From: Cordia subcordata
Lineage: Eukaryota; Streptophyta; Magnoliopsida; Boraginales; Cordiaceae
Reading direction: 5' to 3'
NCBI GenBank assembly: GCA_028554755.1
Contig: JAPTOF010000016.1
Location: forward strand, 9,647,001-9,711,000
Length of the DNA: 64,000 nucleotides
The position numbers and the translations under genes are program-made. The notes under the pieces were generated by a model, which worked only from the letters and a program-made list of their open reading frames with translations, made no database searches and was not told the DNA's origin. Positions 1 to 10,700 of the stretch are shown here, piece by piece. Every line of letters begins with the position of its first letter. Position 1 is the stretch's first letter.

Positions 1-26
1 TCCTCTTTTCGGATGGTTTTTGATAG

Positions 27-2373
27 GCTTTAGCTCAAAAGGATACGGTCTTCCGGCTAAAACATCAAATGTGAAAGTCATACTTAATGGCGGACAAAGA
101 GTTACTTTTCTCAGGCCTGATGGATATTTCTCATTGTATCCTACCATTGAAGTTGCTCAAATGAATCTTTCTCCCCCTCCCAAAAAAAAAAAAAAAGAGG
201 TTAAAACTATTTTTTTTTTTGTAACATTCATTGCATCTATCAATGCTTCATCTCTCAGCACGTTTTATTTGATGTTTCCAATCTCACTTATATTTTTCAA
301 TTATATGAGATTATGTTTGCAGAACAATCTTATGATTATTGAAACTTGAGTTACCATGGTCAATATCCTGTAAATGATATCAGGAAAGTGTTGTGTTTGA
401 TGAACTTTTTTCTTTGTAACGGAATTCTTATGGAAATTCCAAGACAGAAACTCATCTGATCTGCTGATGCACATTTAATGAGTAGTTTCTATCAGTCAAG
501 AAACAGGTTTCTTAGGCTTCATTTATGTGCTCAAAATGCAAAATATTAAGTTGGTGCTGACTAACGAGTTTCATCAAACTAGGTGCATAATGGAAGTAAT
601 TGACTTTTGCTGTTTGTCATTTGAGAAAGAGTTGCTCTTTCTTTTGTTTTGACAGTTGAAATAATTACATCTGTTCCTTCATTTTTGATAATTTTCAAAT
701 TAATTACTTCTGTTCCTTCGTAAGTAACCTGGTTCGTGACATTTTTAATGCAGCAATGAAAATCTTTTACTTGATAATTGGTAATTTATGATACTTTTTA
801 TACAATTTGCAAATGCATTATTCGGTGTTTGACCTTTTGTTTGGTTTCGTTCCTTATATTAGAGAAATATGGCCTTGCCTGCTTCAAGCATGCATGATAT
901 TGTGAGCTCGTGAATAGCACCTATGTTGTCATTTTCGCACAATATAATTTCTTAACTCATTTACTTATAGCCAAAATGTGCCGGCGGGAACTCATCTAAT
1001 TGAAGTCGCTGCTCTAGGCTATCTCTTTTCACCTGTAAGATTTTTGTTCTTCATGTTTTCCTAGTTTATCATTGGCTGTCACATGTCAGATTGCATTTTA
1101 ACTGGATCAGTTTCCGGCTGCCAGGTTCGAGTTGATGTTAGTGCCAGACACCCTGGTAAGGTTCAGGCAGCATTGACAGAGAACCGTAGAGGTTTGAGTG
1201 AGCTGGTTTTGGAGCATTTAACAGAGGAACAGTACTATGAGGTGAAATTAAACATATTATGAGCACCACTTTGAAAATTTCCTTATTATCTGTCACAAGT
1301 CTCTCTAAGAGCAATCAATTTTACATGTTCCACATCTTGTCTTTTTTCCAGGTTAGGGAACCCTTCTCAATAATGTCTTTCGTGAAGAGCCCAATGGGTC
1401 TGATGATTGGGTTTATGCTAATTGTGATGTTCTTAATGCCCAAACTAGTAGAAAATATGGGTGAGTATGATAGAATTAATTCATACTTTCTTGTTACATT
1501 ACAAATGTCCCCCTGATTTTGACATCTACAGCCTAGTATTTGTTGTTTGATCTTTGCCACAGTTAGTGTGCATTTACCGCCAAGAGTTTTAGTTGCTCAT
1601 TTTCTTGAGATTGGGCTTAAGTCTTTAATTTGCATGAATAATCTGTGAATCAATCTGAATATCTTAGCACACAGTAAAACTGTCAGCTGCTGGCCCAGAT
1701 AATGTACATATCATATTTGTTATTCTCTATTTGTCAATAGCTACTGTATATTTATCCAAAGTATTACATGGTACAAACACATCAGTGTCAGATCCAAAGA
1801 GATATCTATTCTGATTTGGGAAATTACTCTCTGAGAGACAGAAGTGCCACATAGGAGGCCTGCTCATTAACTATGTCCTGGAGTAATTTTCCACCATAAT
1901 AAATATTGCCTGCTTATATTTATCCAAAGTATTACATGGTACAAACACATCAGTGTCAGATCCAAAGAGATATCTATTCTGATTTGGGAAATTACTTTCT
2001 GAGAGACAGAAGTGCCACATAGGAGGCCTGCTCATTAACTATGTCCTGGAGTAATTTTCCACCATAATAAATATTGCCTGCTTACTTGTTACTGTAAATA
2101 GGAGATTTATCTTCATATAGCTACCTAACGATTGCTGCAATACAATATCTGTATTTCATAGTTGTGTTGCACGAACTGTTCATGCACATTTTTTTTCATT
2201 TGTCGGTGCATATCTTTTGATGTTAAGAGGTGAGTTACATTTCAAATGTTATTGTTTATGTGACAATTTGTTTTCATATAGATCCTGAGGAAATTAGACG
2301 CGCACAAGAGGAAATGAGAAGCCAAGGAGTTCCGACTCTTTCCAGCTTGTTGCCTGGGGCACAGAGTAGTTAG
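27..2373 (+). CDS. EMC7: ER membrane protein complex subunit 7 homologue (3' part, five exons)
   Basis: Exons 27-135 (first visible, partial gene), 971-1034, 1125-1241, 1352-1460 and 2282-2373, with GT-AG introns and phases that join without a stop. The product contains KVILNGG and RPDGYFSF, then NVPAGTHLIEV, RVDVSARHPGKVQA, EEQYYEVREPFSIMS, a single membrane segment (GLMIGFMLIVMFLMPK) and the tail EEMRSQGVPTLSSLLPGA. This is the DUF2012/EMC7 family. EMC7 is a single-pass subunit of the ER membrane complex, which inserts transmembrane proteins; its beta-sandwich domain lies in the ER lumen. The signal peptide and the first exon or exons lie left of the window. The start at 27 rests on a TGATAG acceptor and could be slightly different. 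Intron 4 carries a tandem duplication (1748-2085). Family assignment is secure from conserved blocks recalled from plant homologues; no search was run. Confidence 0.93.
1748..2085. repeat. 168-bp tandem duplication in EMC7 intron 4
   Basis: Two adjacent copies of a 168-bp unit (about 1748-1915 and 1916-2083) differ at about one base (ACTCTCTGAG versus ACTTTCTGAG). Near identity points to a recent local duplication inside the intron. Confidence 0.9.
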
Positions 2374-3072
2374 AGCTGAAATTTAAGACACTTGAAGCTC
2401 TACAGTGATACAGCAGTTATGAAGTTTGGAGAAGCATGGGAAGAAGTTCGGTGCTTTGCCAAATTTGGGAAAAATTTAATGTTTCAATATTGAAGGGAGC
2501 ATCCTCATTTGGTGAAGCGTGGGGTTTGCTGTAGGTTTCTTGATTAACTGTGAAGTTGGTTCTTCGCATTGTCTGAATATTTGCCTTCTGGCTACTCAAA
2601 TTGTATACTTTTTAGAGTATGCTTATTGAACATTCCCTTCGTTAGGTGGTTTTCTTCCAAATATTAAAGGCGTCCACGCCAGTTTTAATTTATCAGGATG
2701 TTCTATTGTAGTCTTGTAGAATTTTATCGACATTACTCATTTTCCTATAGGTTCACTCACTGGGTATCACATTGCTACAGTATCCTATGATTCGTGTTGT
2801 TTTTGGGCAATCAATCACTAGTGTACTTGGGAGTTTCATGCGGAGACTTTTGACACCTTTTTAAGTTGTGGAATTGGGTGGATATTCTTATTTTTCAAAT
2901 ATTTTGAAAAGGCAAATATTTTTAAGAGGTTATGACATATTGCCAGATCTAAGTTAATTGTGTAGAAAACTTTGGTTTGGAGATACAGTTTATAAGTTCT
3001 GAGACGAGTTAACTCTTATTTTTCGTTTGTGGTTAGCTAATAAAATTTAGTTCATTGTTGAATCCTTACTAA

Positions 3073-3284
3073 GGGTCAGTTTAGATTGGCTTTTTTTAAG
3101 GAAAATTTTTTTTTCTTAAAAAAATTACATTAAATTTGTAATAACTATTTAATTTGGCTTTCAAAAAGTTTAAACTTAAAAAAAGTTTAAATACAGTTTT
3201 TTTTAGAAATTAAAATCTCAAAAGAAATTATTTTTCAAAAGTTGTTAAAAAAACACTTTTTAAAAAGGCCAATTCAGATGAACC
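3073..3284. mobile_element. Tourist-like MITE (family copy 1)
   Basis: Starts GGGTCAGTTTAGATTGGC and ends GGCCAATTCAGATGAACC, which are inverted complements. The interior is A/T-rich. It is related to the elements at 6586-6758 and 15800-16026. TAA lies on the left; the right flank (TTT) does not match, so this copy's target duplication has decayed. Confidence 0.7.
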
Positions 3285-3524
3285 TTTATTTTATCAGAAT
3301 AATGTTATCAAGTAACCTTCTAATATTATTTATAAACTAAGTTATAAATAAAGTAAAATTAATATTAAAAGGAAAAAGTATGTAAGAACCAGTATGACTG
3401 CCGGTTACAAACCATTTATTCTTTTCAAAAACACTACTTAACCATTACAAATCCAACCCATTCAATTGTCTATCTTTTCCTTTCTCATAATTTTCATTGT
3501 TCTCTTGACAATATCAGTGGAGTC

Positions 3525-3532
3525 TATATAAG
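3525..3532 (+). promoter_or_regulatory. possible TATA box upstream of the orphan ORF
   Basis: TATATAAG about 145 bases before the ATG at 3676. It matches the plant TATA consensus, but position alone is weak support. Confidence 0.3.
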
Positions 3533-3675
3533 TCCAAATGGCTTCTTTAAATGTTTGCCATCACTGTTCTTGCTGGACAATAATTAAAGAATCTTGAATT
3601 TTATTTTTATCATAAATTCTTGAAGAAGATTCAGTTCTCATTGGTAATGACTTATACGAGAAAATCTAAGGTATA

Positions 3676-4221
3676 ATGGTTAAAAATGTATTTGTCATGA
3701 ACTTAGAAGATACGCATATTGCAGAAGCACCCAATAAGCTGGACACTCAAAATGAGTATCATCAACATGAGCCTAATGTAAATCATGGGAATAACAAACA
3801 AAATCAGTTAAGAAGTCCAACACACAACAACGCTCACCAACTTCGTGAGTATGTTACAAGAAAGCAAGCTATAAATGGAGAGCTTTTGCAGTCCATTAGG
3901 CATCAGAAATCTCTGATACCTCAAAGTCCTCTGTTCCTTTATAATCTTTTTCTCTTGGAGCTTCTATGGTGCTCGAAACCATTGGCGACTACCAAGCAAG
4001 GGGAAGAGGCATGGACGAGAATTGATCGGAAACAAGAAAATTTAGCTACACAGAGAGATTTGATTCACTACCCATGTAAAGCTGTTAACTTCAAACAGGA
4101 TCATTCACATGTAGGATTTGCAGATGTTTCTGAAAAACAAAACAAAATCCTACAAATCTCAAGGGCTATCCTACCTGGCAAAAAAGAAACCCCCAATACA
4201 AAAACAAAAATTGACACTTGA
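3676..4221 (+). CDS. hypothetical protein, 181 codons, no recognised domain
   Basis: An intronless open frame starting MVKNVFVMNLEDTH and rich in Asn, Gln, His and Lys. It has a short hydrophobic patch in the middle (LFLYNLFLLELLWC) and no motif I recognise. It lies between the EMC7 3' end and the acidic-protein gene and ends four bases short of that gene's stop codon on the other strand, so it would be antisense to its 3' UTR. An open frame this long is unusual in DNA this AT-rich, but coding status is unproven. A chance ORF or a degraded gene are the alternatives. Confidence 0.3.
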   Translation: MVKNVFVMNLEDTHIAEAPNKLDTQNEYHQHEPNVNHGNNKQNQLRSPTHNNAHQLREYVTRKQAINGELLQSIRHQKSLIPQSPLFLYNLFLLELLWCSKPLATTKQGEEAWTRIDRKQENLATQRDLIHYPCKAVNFKQDHSHVGFADVSEKQNKILQISRAILPGKKETPNTKTKIDT

Positions 4222-4225
4222 ACTC

Positions 4226-4543
4226 TCATTTCCTCCTTTTAGCGGGTGGTTGGGGAACATCCTCCTCCTCCTCCTTCTCCTCCTCCTCCTCGTCTTCCTC
4301 GTCTTCCTCTTCCTCTTCATCATTGTCATCCTCCTCGTCTTCATCCTCGTCATTTCCACCCTCACCATTTGCCTCGGGGTCATCTTCGGGATCCCCTTCA
4401 TCGTCATCATTGCCCTCTTCATCTGGGAATTCTTCCTCCTCATCATTCCCCTCTTCCGGATCATCCTCACCCTTGTCATCAACCTCCTCATCATCCTCAT
4501 TTTCACTGGCATCCTTGTTCTTGGGATCTGTCTGCTTCTCCAT
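4226..4543 (-). CDS. highly acidic small protein (plant VHS3-like/prothymosin-like), 105 aa
   Basis: Read from 4543 down to TGA at 4226. It starts MEKQTDPKNKDASENEDDEE, continues as an almost unbroken Asp/Glu tract broken by DDPEANGEGGND, and ends VPQPPAKRRK. Plant databases carry such proteins as phosphopantothenoylcysteine decarboxylase subunit VHS3-like, a name based only on acidity. No enzyme function follows from it. The basic tail looks like a nuclear localisation signal; a histone-chaperone-like role is a guess. The coding exon begins at 4565 after a TTTGCAG acceptor, so at least one upstream exon exists. The frame is open a little upstream of the Met (VLVADLS), leaving the true start uncertain. 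The CTCC-type repeat coding the tract produces large spurious Ser-, Pro- and Arg-rich frames on the other strand and frames. Confidence 0.75.
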   Translation of the reverse strand: MEKQTDPKNKDASENEDDEEVDDKGEDDPEEGNDEEEEFPDEEGNDDDEGDPEDDPEANGEGGNDEDEDEEDDNDEEEEEDEEDEEEEEKEEEEDVPQPPAKRRK

Positions 4544-5423
4544 AGAAAGATCAGCCACTAGCACCCTGCAAATAATTACTTCTATAGCATGGCAACCAAC
4601 TCTTAAATCTTTTAGGAAAAGCATAAAGAAGGTGGATGGAACACCAACCCTTCTAATGCTCCAGGCTCCCTGGGAAATATATTATTAACAATCCTGTTGG
4701 CTCCCATCTGTGATTGACATAAGCCAATTTATAAGATGATGCTGGCAAGATCTATTATACTTACTGCAGACAAGTTTCACCAGAAATAGATGACAACAAC
4801 AGAAAAACAATATCCAAATGTGTAACAAAGTTCAATAAGCATGTAAGCCAAAAGTAAATTTTTCTTTCTTTATTCCTTTATTTTTGGAGGGATGGTGTGG
4901 GGGGAGGAAAAGGAAAAGAAACAGGGCACATTCTATAGCAATGTATTACGCAATTGCAAATACTACATCTAGAGACTGTTTGATTTCCTTTTATCTGCTT
5001 TTTACAATAAATGAAGGGCCCAAGGATGAGGTGACAAAGATATAGTAGAATCATCCTATCCATGAGCTAATTATAAGCATAAGAAAGGATATCTTTAAGC
5101 ATTTGGACATAAAACTAGGTCTCTATAATGCTTTGACATCCAATTACACATTTCACTTAAATGTGCATAAAATATAAAAGCCACAAGAGCAAACCATCTG
5201 CTCAAGTGAACAATAACATCCTAGACCACCACAGCCCCTTTGTGTCAGGATAGGAAGGAAAAAAAGATACAAGTGAAAAATGACAGGCTTCACCCCACAA
5301 AGCGTAAGGTTAGCCTCAGCTTCCATTCTAAGAACTTAGCAGGCTTCAAACAAAACTATATTGGCAATAACATATGATATGAAAACCCGAGGACAGTTAA
5401 TGCTCCTGCTCCTGAAAACGATA

Positions 5424-5508
5424 TTAGAGCTTTGAAGGCCTAATGCTGGCTACATACTCTTCAACAATCACATACATCGAGTCAAGATCACCAAGAACAG
5501 ATACTGGC
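5424..5508 (-). other. candidate exon upstream of the acidic-protein gene
   Basis: After a TTTATAG acceptor (minus strand) there is an open frame PVSVLGDLDSMYVIVEEYVA followed by SIRPSKL and TAA at 5424. It joins in phase with an open stretch ending at a strong GTGAGT donor (exon end about 5815; ...SFGLYLNFA). That gives a small two-exon ORF of at least 40 codons from Met. I recognise no family. It could be an alternative transcript or 5' leader of the 4226-4565 gene. Confidence 0.25.
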
Positions 5509-6038
5509 CTATAAAGTGCATGTCAAACAGTTAACTGTTACGAATCACTTTCGACATTAGCTTTCTTCCTTGTACCATGCACTACTAATACAGCAACCAT
5601 CAGGAAATGTGAAAAAGACAAGCCACTAGAAACCGAGATGAATTTGTTCTGCAGACTCAGTAGTCCATGACAGATGATATGAGTTATATTCTTTCTTGTC
5701 CCAGAATATCCATTTATTCATGTACTACCTTTGTCTATGTTTCTTCAAAACTTTCATAGCTCAACCAATAAAACTCCACAACTTTCAAGATGAAAAAGAG
5801 AACACTCACGCAAAGTTCAAATACAAACCAAAAGAGACTTGAAACATATACTCATAATAGGCACAAAAATTATCCTCCCCAATTGTTCAAACACAAAGAT
5901 TCAAACTTTTCATCAAAACTACACCTAAAAAGATAAAAAGAAAAAAACCCAAGTTTTGATAATTGAAACAAATATAAATATCAATCAAACAGACTTTAAT
6001 TCTCCAAATAAAATTTTGAAAAAGGAAGGGTAAATAGC

Positions 6039-6165
6039 ATACCGTGAAGAGAAGTGAAGCAAGAGAATTGGTTAAAGCAAAGGCTGTGGTTTCAACCACT
6101 ATTGCAGCAGAGCTGAAAAGCAGCCTCCCCAACACAATATTAACATCTGACCTCAAACCCTCCAT
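6039..6165 (-). other. candidate first exon (MEGLRSDVNIVLGRLL...) near the acidic-protein promoter
   Basis: On the minus strand an ATG begins MEGLRSDVNIVLGRLLFSSA and continues as a hydrophobic, helix-like stretch to LASLLFT, then a GTATGC donor. It ends in phase 0, which does not match the acceptor at 4565 for the acidic frame. It is therefore either a separate small ORF, an upstream ORF in the leader, or needs an unseen linking exon. Confidence 0.25.
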
Positions 6166-6585
6166 ATTTGATTGTTTTCCCTTTTTTTTTTTCCTAAAGA
6201 TAGAAAAATTAACACCTAACAAAAAGCCTAGAAAGAGCAAAGCAACACCTTAAAAAGCCATGTACATGGAAGTACGTCAATGGGATGGTTCCCAATTTGA
6301 GAGTTTATCTGTACTTCTCTTGATTTTATTTACTTTTTACTGCCATATATATACACACACACAAATTTATATATTACTGTAGAAACAAATATATTTATGA
6401 TATATATATACCACAATATATTAATAAAATATATCCATGTTTATCTACAAAAAATTTCACTAGTCTGTAGAATCGACAGCAAGCAAAAGTATATGAGCCC
6501 AGCTGTTAGAGGAGCTGAGCTCAACTATTTGTCACCAGCCCCAACTATATATATGAACCAAATAAGAAATTAAAAGCTTATTTTA

Positions 6586-6758
6586 GGGCATGTTTGAATT
6601 AGTTTTTTAAGAAAAGAAAGTACTATATTAGTTTTGCAATAATAATTTTATTTGATTTCTAGAAAATTTAAAATTTAAAAAAAATTCCATACAATCCTTT
6701 AAGAAGAATTTTTAATTTTCTAAAAAATACTTTTAAAAAGACCAATTCAAATGCACCC
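6586..6758. mobile_element. Tourist-like MITE (family copy 2)
   Basis: Starts GGGCATGTTTGAATTAG, ends CCAATTCAAATGCACCC (inverted complements), and is flanked on both sides by TTA. A 3-bp TTA/TAA target duplication is the PIF/Harbinger (Tourist) signature. Confidence 0.8.
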
Positions 6759-6761
6759 TTA

Positions 6762-9064
6762 ATCAGGAAAATAATTCACATTTAAATATTAATTTAAAAT
6801 TCTCAATTGGTGGAGTTATACACCTATGATATTGATATCTTTGAGTGAAAATTATTTTAATTTTTCGGTTAAAAACAAACTTAATGAGAATAGCCCCATA
6901 ATAATAAATTGTTGTGGAGTTGATTGGCTAGAAGTCTTCTATTTTGGATCCTGAATTCAATATGACAGGCCTAAGATTTGTTTGTGGGTAGATCTCGAGC
7001 AAGTCGAGAATTCCTATACGAAACTATATGTAAATAGTAAAAAAAAAGCTATTTATATCTATACTACATAATAAAGAATAACTTATTGTACTATTTGACT
7101 GCTAAGTATTGTGTCACTATTAATTTTACTATTCTTTTGTCACGTATAATGTTTGCTGTACACCTTTTTTTAAAAGAGGAAAAAGAACTAAGAGCTAGGT
7201 TGACATTCAATCGAGAAATTCAGTTTTGTGAAAAAGTTTTTTCAAACGGACTTTTAGCCAAATGGACTTTTGGCGAAAATAAAAATGTGTTTGGTTGTTT
7301 TTATGTAAAATGAACTTTTACAAAATGAGATAGTGTTTGGTTTTATATTTGAAAATAAATGTTGGTTGCCTAAATTACTAAAAAGAACATTGTGAAACTA
7401 ATATTGTTTGTTTTCTATAATATATTTTTTTTATTCATATCTCTACTTGTTTAAAAAAATTCTCTAAAAAATTATAGTTATAGTCCAAAATATTAAATAA
7501 TGAGAAGTTCAGAACGTCGAATGAAACGAAATAGGGATAGAAAAAAGAGAGATAGTCATTGACATAATAAAAAATTAAAAAGGATATTGATGTCCAAAAA
7601 ATATCTCAAAACTTCATTGCCAAATGGCAAATGAAGAAGTTTGTTTAGGCCCAAAACTCAGTTGACATTTAATCAAAACCAACTTTTAGAATGTAAAACC
7701 AAACACATTTTTTTTAACGGACTTTTAAAGTCTAAAAGTCAGTTTGACTCTTCAAAATGAAAAACCAAATTGGCTTTAAACATTTTTAAACAAGGGAAAG
7801 GCAAATTTATTACCTTAAAAAGATGTCCAATTAATGATAAAAATGTATAAATCTATATCATTCATTATTCTTTTCCTAAAATTATTAGATTTTACCCAAA
7901 TATAAAAGTTGTACTCAATGTTAGAAATTTAATATGAAAAACTATCTTTATATTTTATCCATATTATTCATTATATATTAATATGAAAAGATACCCAATA
8001 AATGATGAAAATGTATAAATTTATATCATTCATTATTCTTTTTTTAAAATTATTAAATTAAACAAAAATATAAAAAGTTATATTCAATGTTAGAAATTTA
8101 ATATAAAAATTATGTGACATTAAAAGATAAGTATGGGCCTTGAAGTAAGATATTGTTAAACTACGCACCTGTAAGTTTGTATCGTGCTAAAATATTTTAT
8201 TAAAGTGCCTAAGATTAGAAATATTTTATAACTATGATAAAATGATTCGGTTGAAGATTATGATATCATGCAGACATTTTTTCTTCACGTTTAAAAGTTT
8301 GCTAGTAAATTATGTTGTTGTATTACTAAGATAACATTTTGATATTTTCTTAAGTATCCAATTGAACGTTTTGATTTTAAAATCAAATAATATTAGAAAG
8401 AAAAATCATAAATGAAGATCAAGAGATGATTTTGCATTATAGAACGAGTGGACTTAATATTCTTTTGGAGTCGAAAGAAGAAAATGCATGTATTCTACTT
8501 TATTATATGTGTGTGTGTGCACACGTGCGCGTGTAGTTTATAACAAAAAAACTAGATTATGAAATAATTTTTACTTGACGAAGATAATGCTCAATTTATT
8601 TTGATAAGCAACTTTTATGCAGAAAAATTGCAAGAGAGAATGATATGTGACATTACTTAAAATTGCATGTACATATATAAATTAACCAGAATAATTATAT
8701 GCCTATATATGAAAAAAGTTGGTTTAGAAATGAAGCTTTAGTTTAGGAAATAAAGTCTTATATGTTAAATTATTTCCTATTGAAGAGGGAAAAAAAAGAA
8801 ATTTTTTTTTTGCATGAAGTAACCCAAAAATTGACAAAAATAGCTATATAGGCATTATATGGAAAAAATTTAGTTTAGAAATAGAATAATACTTATTTTC
8901 TATTAGTTGCAGTGTCATCATGAATATAGTAAGTATTAAATGCGCTTCATATCTAAAGATTTGATAAAAAGATTTAAATTCCAAAAAAAGAAAAAAAATT
9001 GATACCACTGATTATTAATTGTCCTGAAATCTTTATGGATCTTCTCTCCTCTATATAAGTATAT
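6762..9064. other. gene-free AT-rich stretch
   Basis: No supported coding exon. Contains a diverged direct repeat (7817-8112), a CA/GT-rich patch near 8510-8535 and low-complexity A/T. Short open frames here show no protein-like features. Confidence 0.6.
7817..8112. repeat. two diverged direct repeats, offset about 169 bp
   Basis: About 7817-7945 and 7986-8112 share AAAAGAT, ATGTATAAAT, ATATCATTCATTATTC and CAATGTTAGAAATTTAATAT blocks in the same order with scattered differences. Confidence 0.7.
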
Positions 9065-10209
9065 GTTGCCCAGAAAATGAATCCAAGAAGAGGGGGAATT
9101 GAATTATTGGCATAATTAACCACTTAAAATTCTTAACAATTATCTCAAGCAAAATCACATACAAAAATCAATATAAATACTTGAAAAATAAAAAGAGTAG
9201 GGTCAAGAGTATCAAACGCAGTGATTTAGAATGACTTGAACTCTTGAGGACCTAGTCCACTATGTAGAACCACGATCACAATCATTGCTTCACTACAAGG
9301 ACCACAAGTATAATCCCTCTACTTGAGGATTTCAACCCTTCACTCTTGAGAAATGTTTCTCACACCTATGCTACTCAAAAGTAAAGAAACTCACACCCAA
9401 TATAATAGTAGAGAGTTTAGTATACAAGAAACTTCTTTTGAGTAAGTATATGAAGGTATTTAAACCTTTCTATGTTGTTCTAAGTAGATAAGTAATTTAT
9501 GAAGCTCAAAAGAAAACTTGTTCTTAAATGCCAATGATATGCAATCAATGAAAGTTGCAATTAATAAAGCAAGATTGCAATAGATGAAGTATATTGAATG
9601 TAAGAGAACTTAGAAAAACATTGTGAACAAGTTATATTTGAGTTAGGTGAAGAAGGATGTATTTATAAGCCAGAAAAGCAAGTCTCCCAATGGTCAAAAT
9701 TTGAAAACAACTCAGAGCTGTTACCGGAGCACTCTACAAGTCAACCCCGTGGGTGTTCCAATAGTTCCAGAGGCCAAATGGCCTTATCGGAACACTCTAC
9801 TAGTCGACCAGTAGACTCTTTCGGTAGAGCAACATTGCTCTCTGATTTGACCGGAGCACTAAGCCGGTCAACTGCCTGTGTAGACCGGTAGTTGTAGAAA
9901 AGGCTGAAAAAGCTGCTTTACTTTTTACCAAAAAGTTGCTATACGTCTAATTAATAATAAGTAAAATTTTTCTGTAGATTTTTATAGCTCAAGATAACTA
10001 CTGTGCATATAAGATCAAGTCAATAATAAATGTTAACACTAACTTATTTTCCAAACATCAAATGCAAGATTAAAACAAGATTTTTTGAGAAAAGCTTTGT
10101 ATATGAAATGCTATTATTCAATGGGTAACATTCTTATACAAAGATGATTATATACTGATAATATAAACTTTGTACTCAAAATAGTGTCTTTTACAGCAAA
10201 ACTAAGCTG

Positions 10210-10258
<49 letters not shown>

Positions 10259-10700
10259 CATATAGATTGGACAAAGTATCAAATATCAATGCAATTGAGA
10301 GTGCTATAGTGCATGCATATCCATAATGCAAAATATGGACATCAAAGTTTAAATTTTCTGCTGGAAAAGTTGTATGCAAATGAAGACATGTGCATATATA
10401 ATACTAAGTACAAAAGAGTAAAGATGATCAAGCATAAGAGAACAACACTTATGAACAAAATGCATGAAGAATGCTTGCAATGTATTAAGTTCTTGAGCTC
10501 ATAAATAATTCTTATATACAAAGATCAACTTAATATAAGACTAAAAAGAAAAGGAATTATGGCTACAAGTTATTCAAGCTTCAATACCCATGCTTCATAA
10601 CCATGCTTTAGATCTTTTCTTTGCTCCAATAATGCTGCTGTGTAGGATATTTAACATACTACAAATAGTAGCAATTAGATAACAAAGACACAACAATCAT
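9065..10700. repeat. dispersed repeat R1, copy 1
   Basis: Shares ordered blocks with 13698-14602 plus 29660-30650: TGTTGCCCA near the start, GAGGGxGAATT, ATCAAACGCAGYGATTTAGA, GGxCCTAGTCCACTA, tracts with CCGGT and GGTCAAC, CTGTAGATTTTT, AACATxAAATGCA, GAGCTCATAA and ATGACATCAxxAAAA. Non-coding. Plant genomes commonly contain repeats of this kind, but I cannot place it in a named family. Ends are approximate. A TA microsatellite lies at 10205-10257. Confidence 0.65.
10205..10257. repeat. TA-rich microsatellite
   Basis: Near-continuous TA dinucleotides with one GTA interruption. Confidence 0.9.

Noticed and set aside
20..349. 109-codon frame starting at 20 as a complete gene
   Set aside because: Only bases 27-135 match EMC7; after the GT donor at 136 the frame runs through intron (poly-Lys from an A run).
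4118..4688. Large Ser-, Pro-, Leu- and Arg-rich open frames on both strands
   Set aside because: They are out-of-frame shadows of the GAN-repeat coding the acidic protein at 4226-4543; the residue runs only reflect the CTC-type repeat.
7180..7770. Possible transposon suggested by repeated GGACTTTT and GTTGACATTxAATC phrases at both sides
   Set aside because: Ends do not form a convincing inverted repeat and no target duplication was found.
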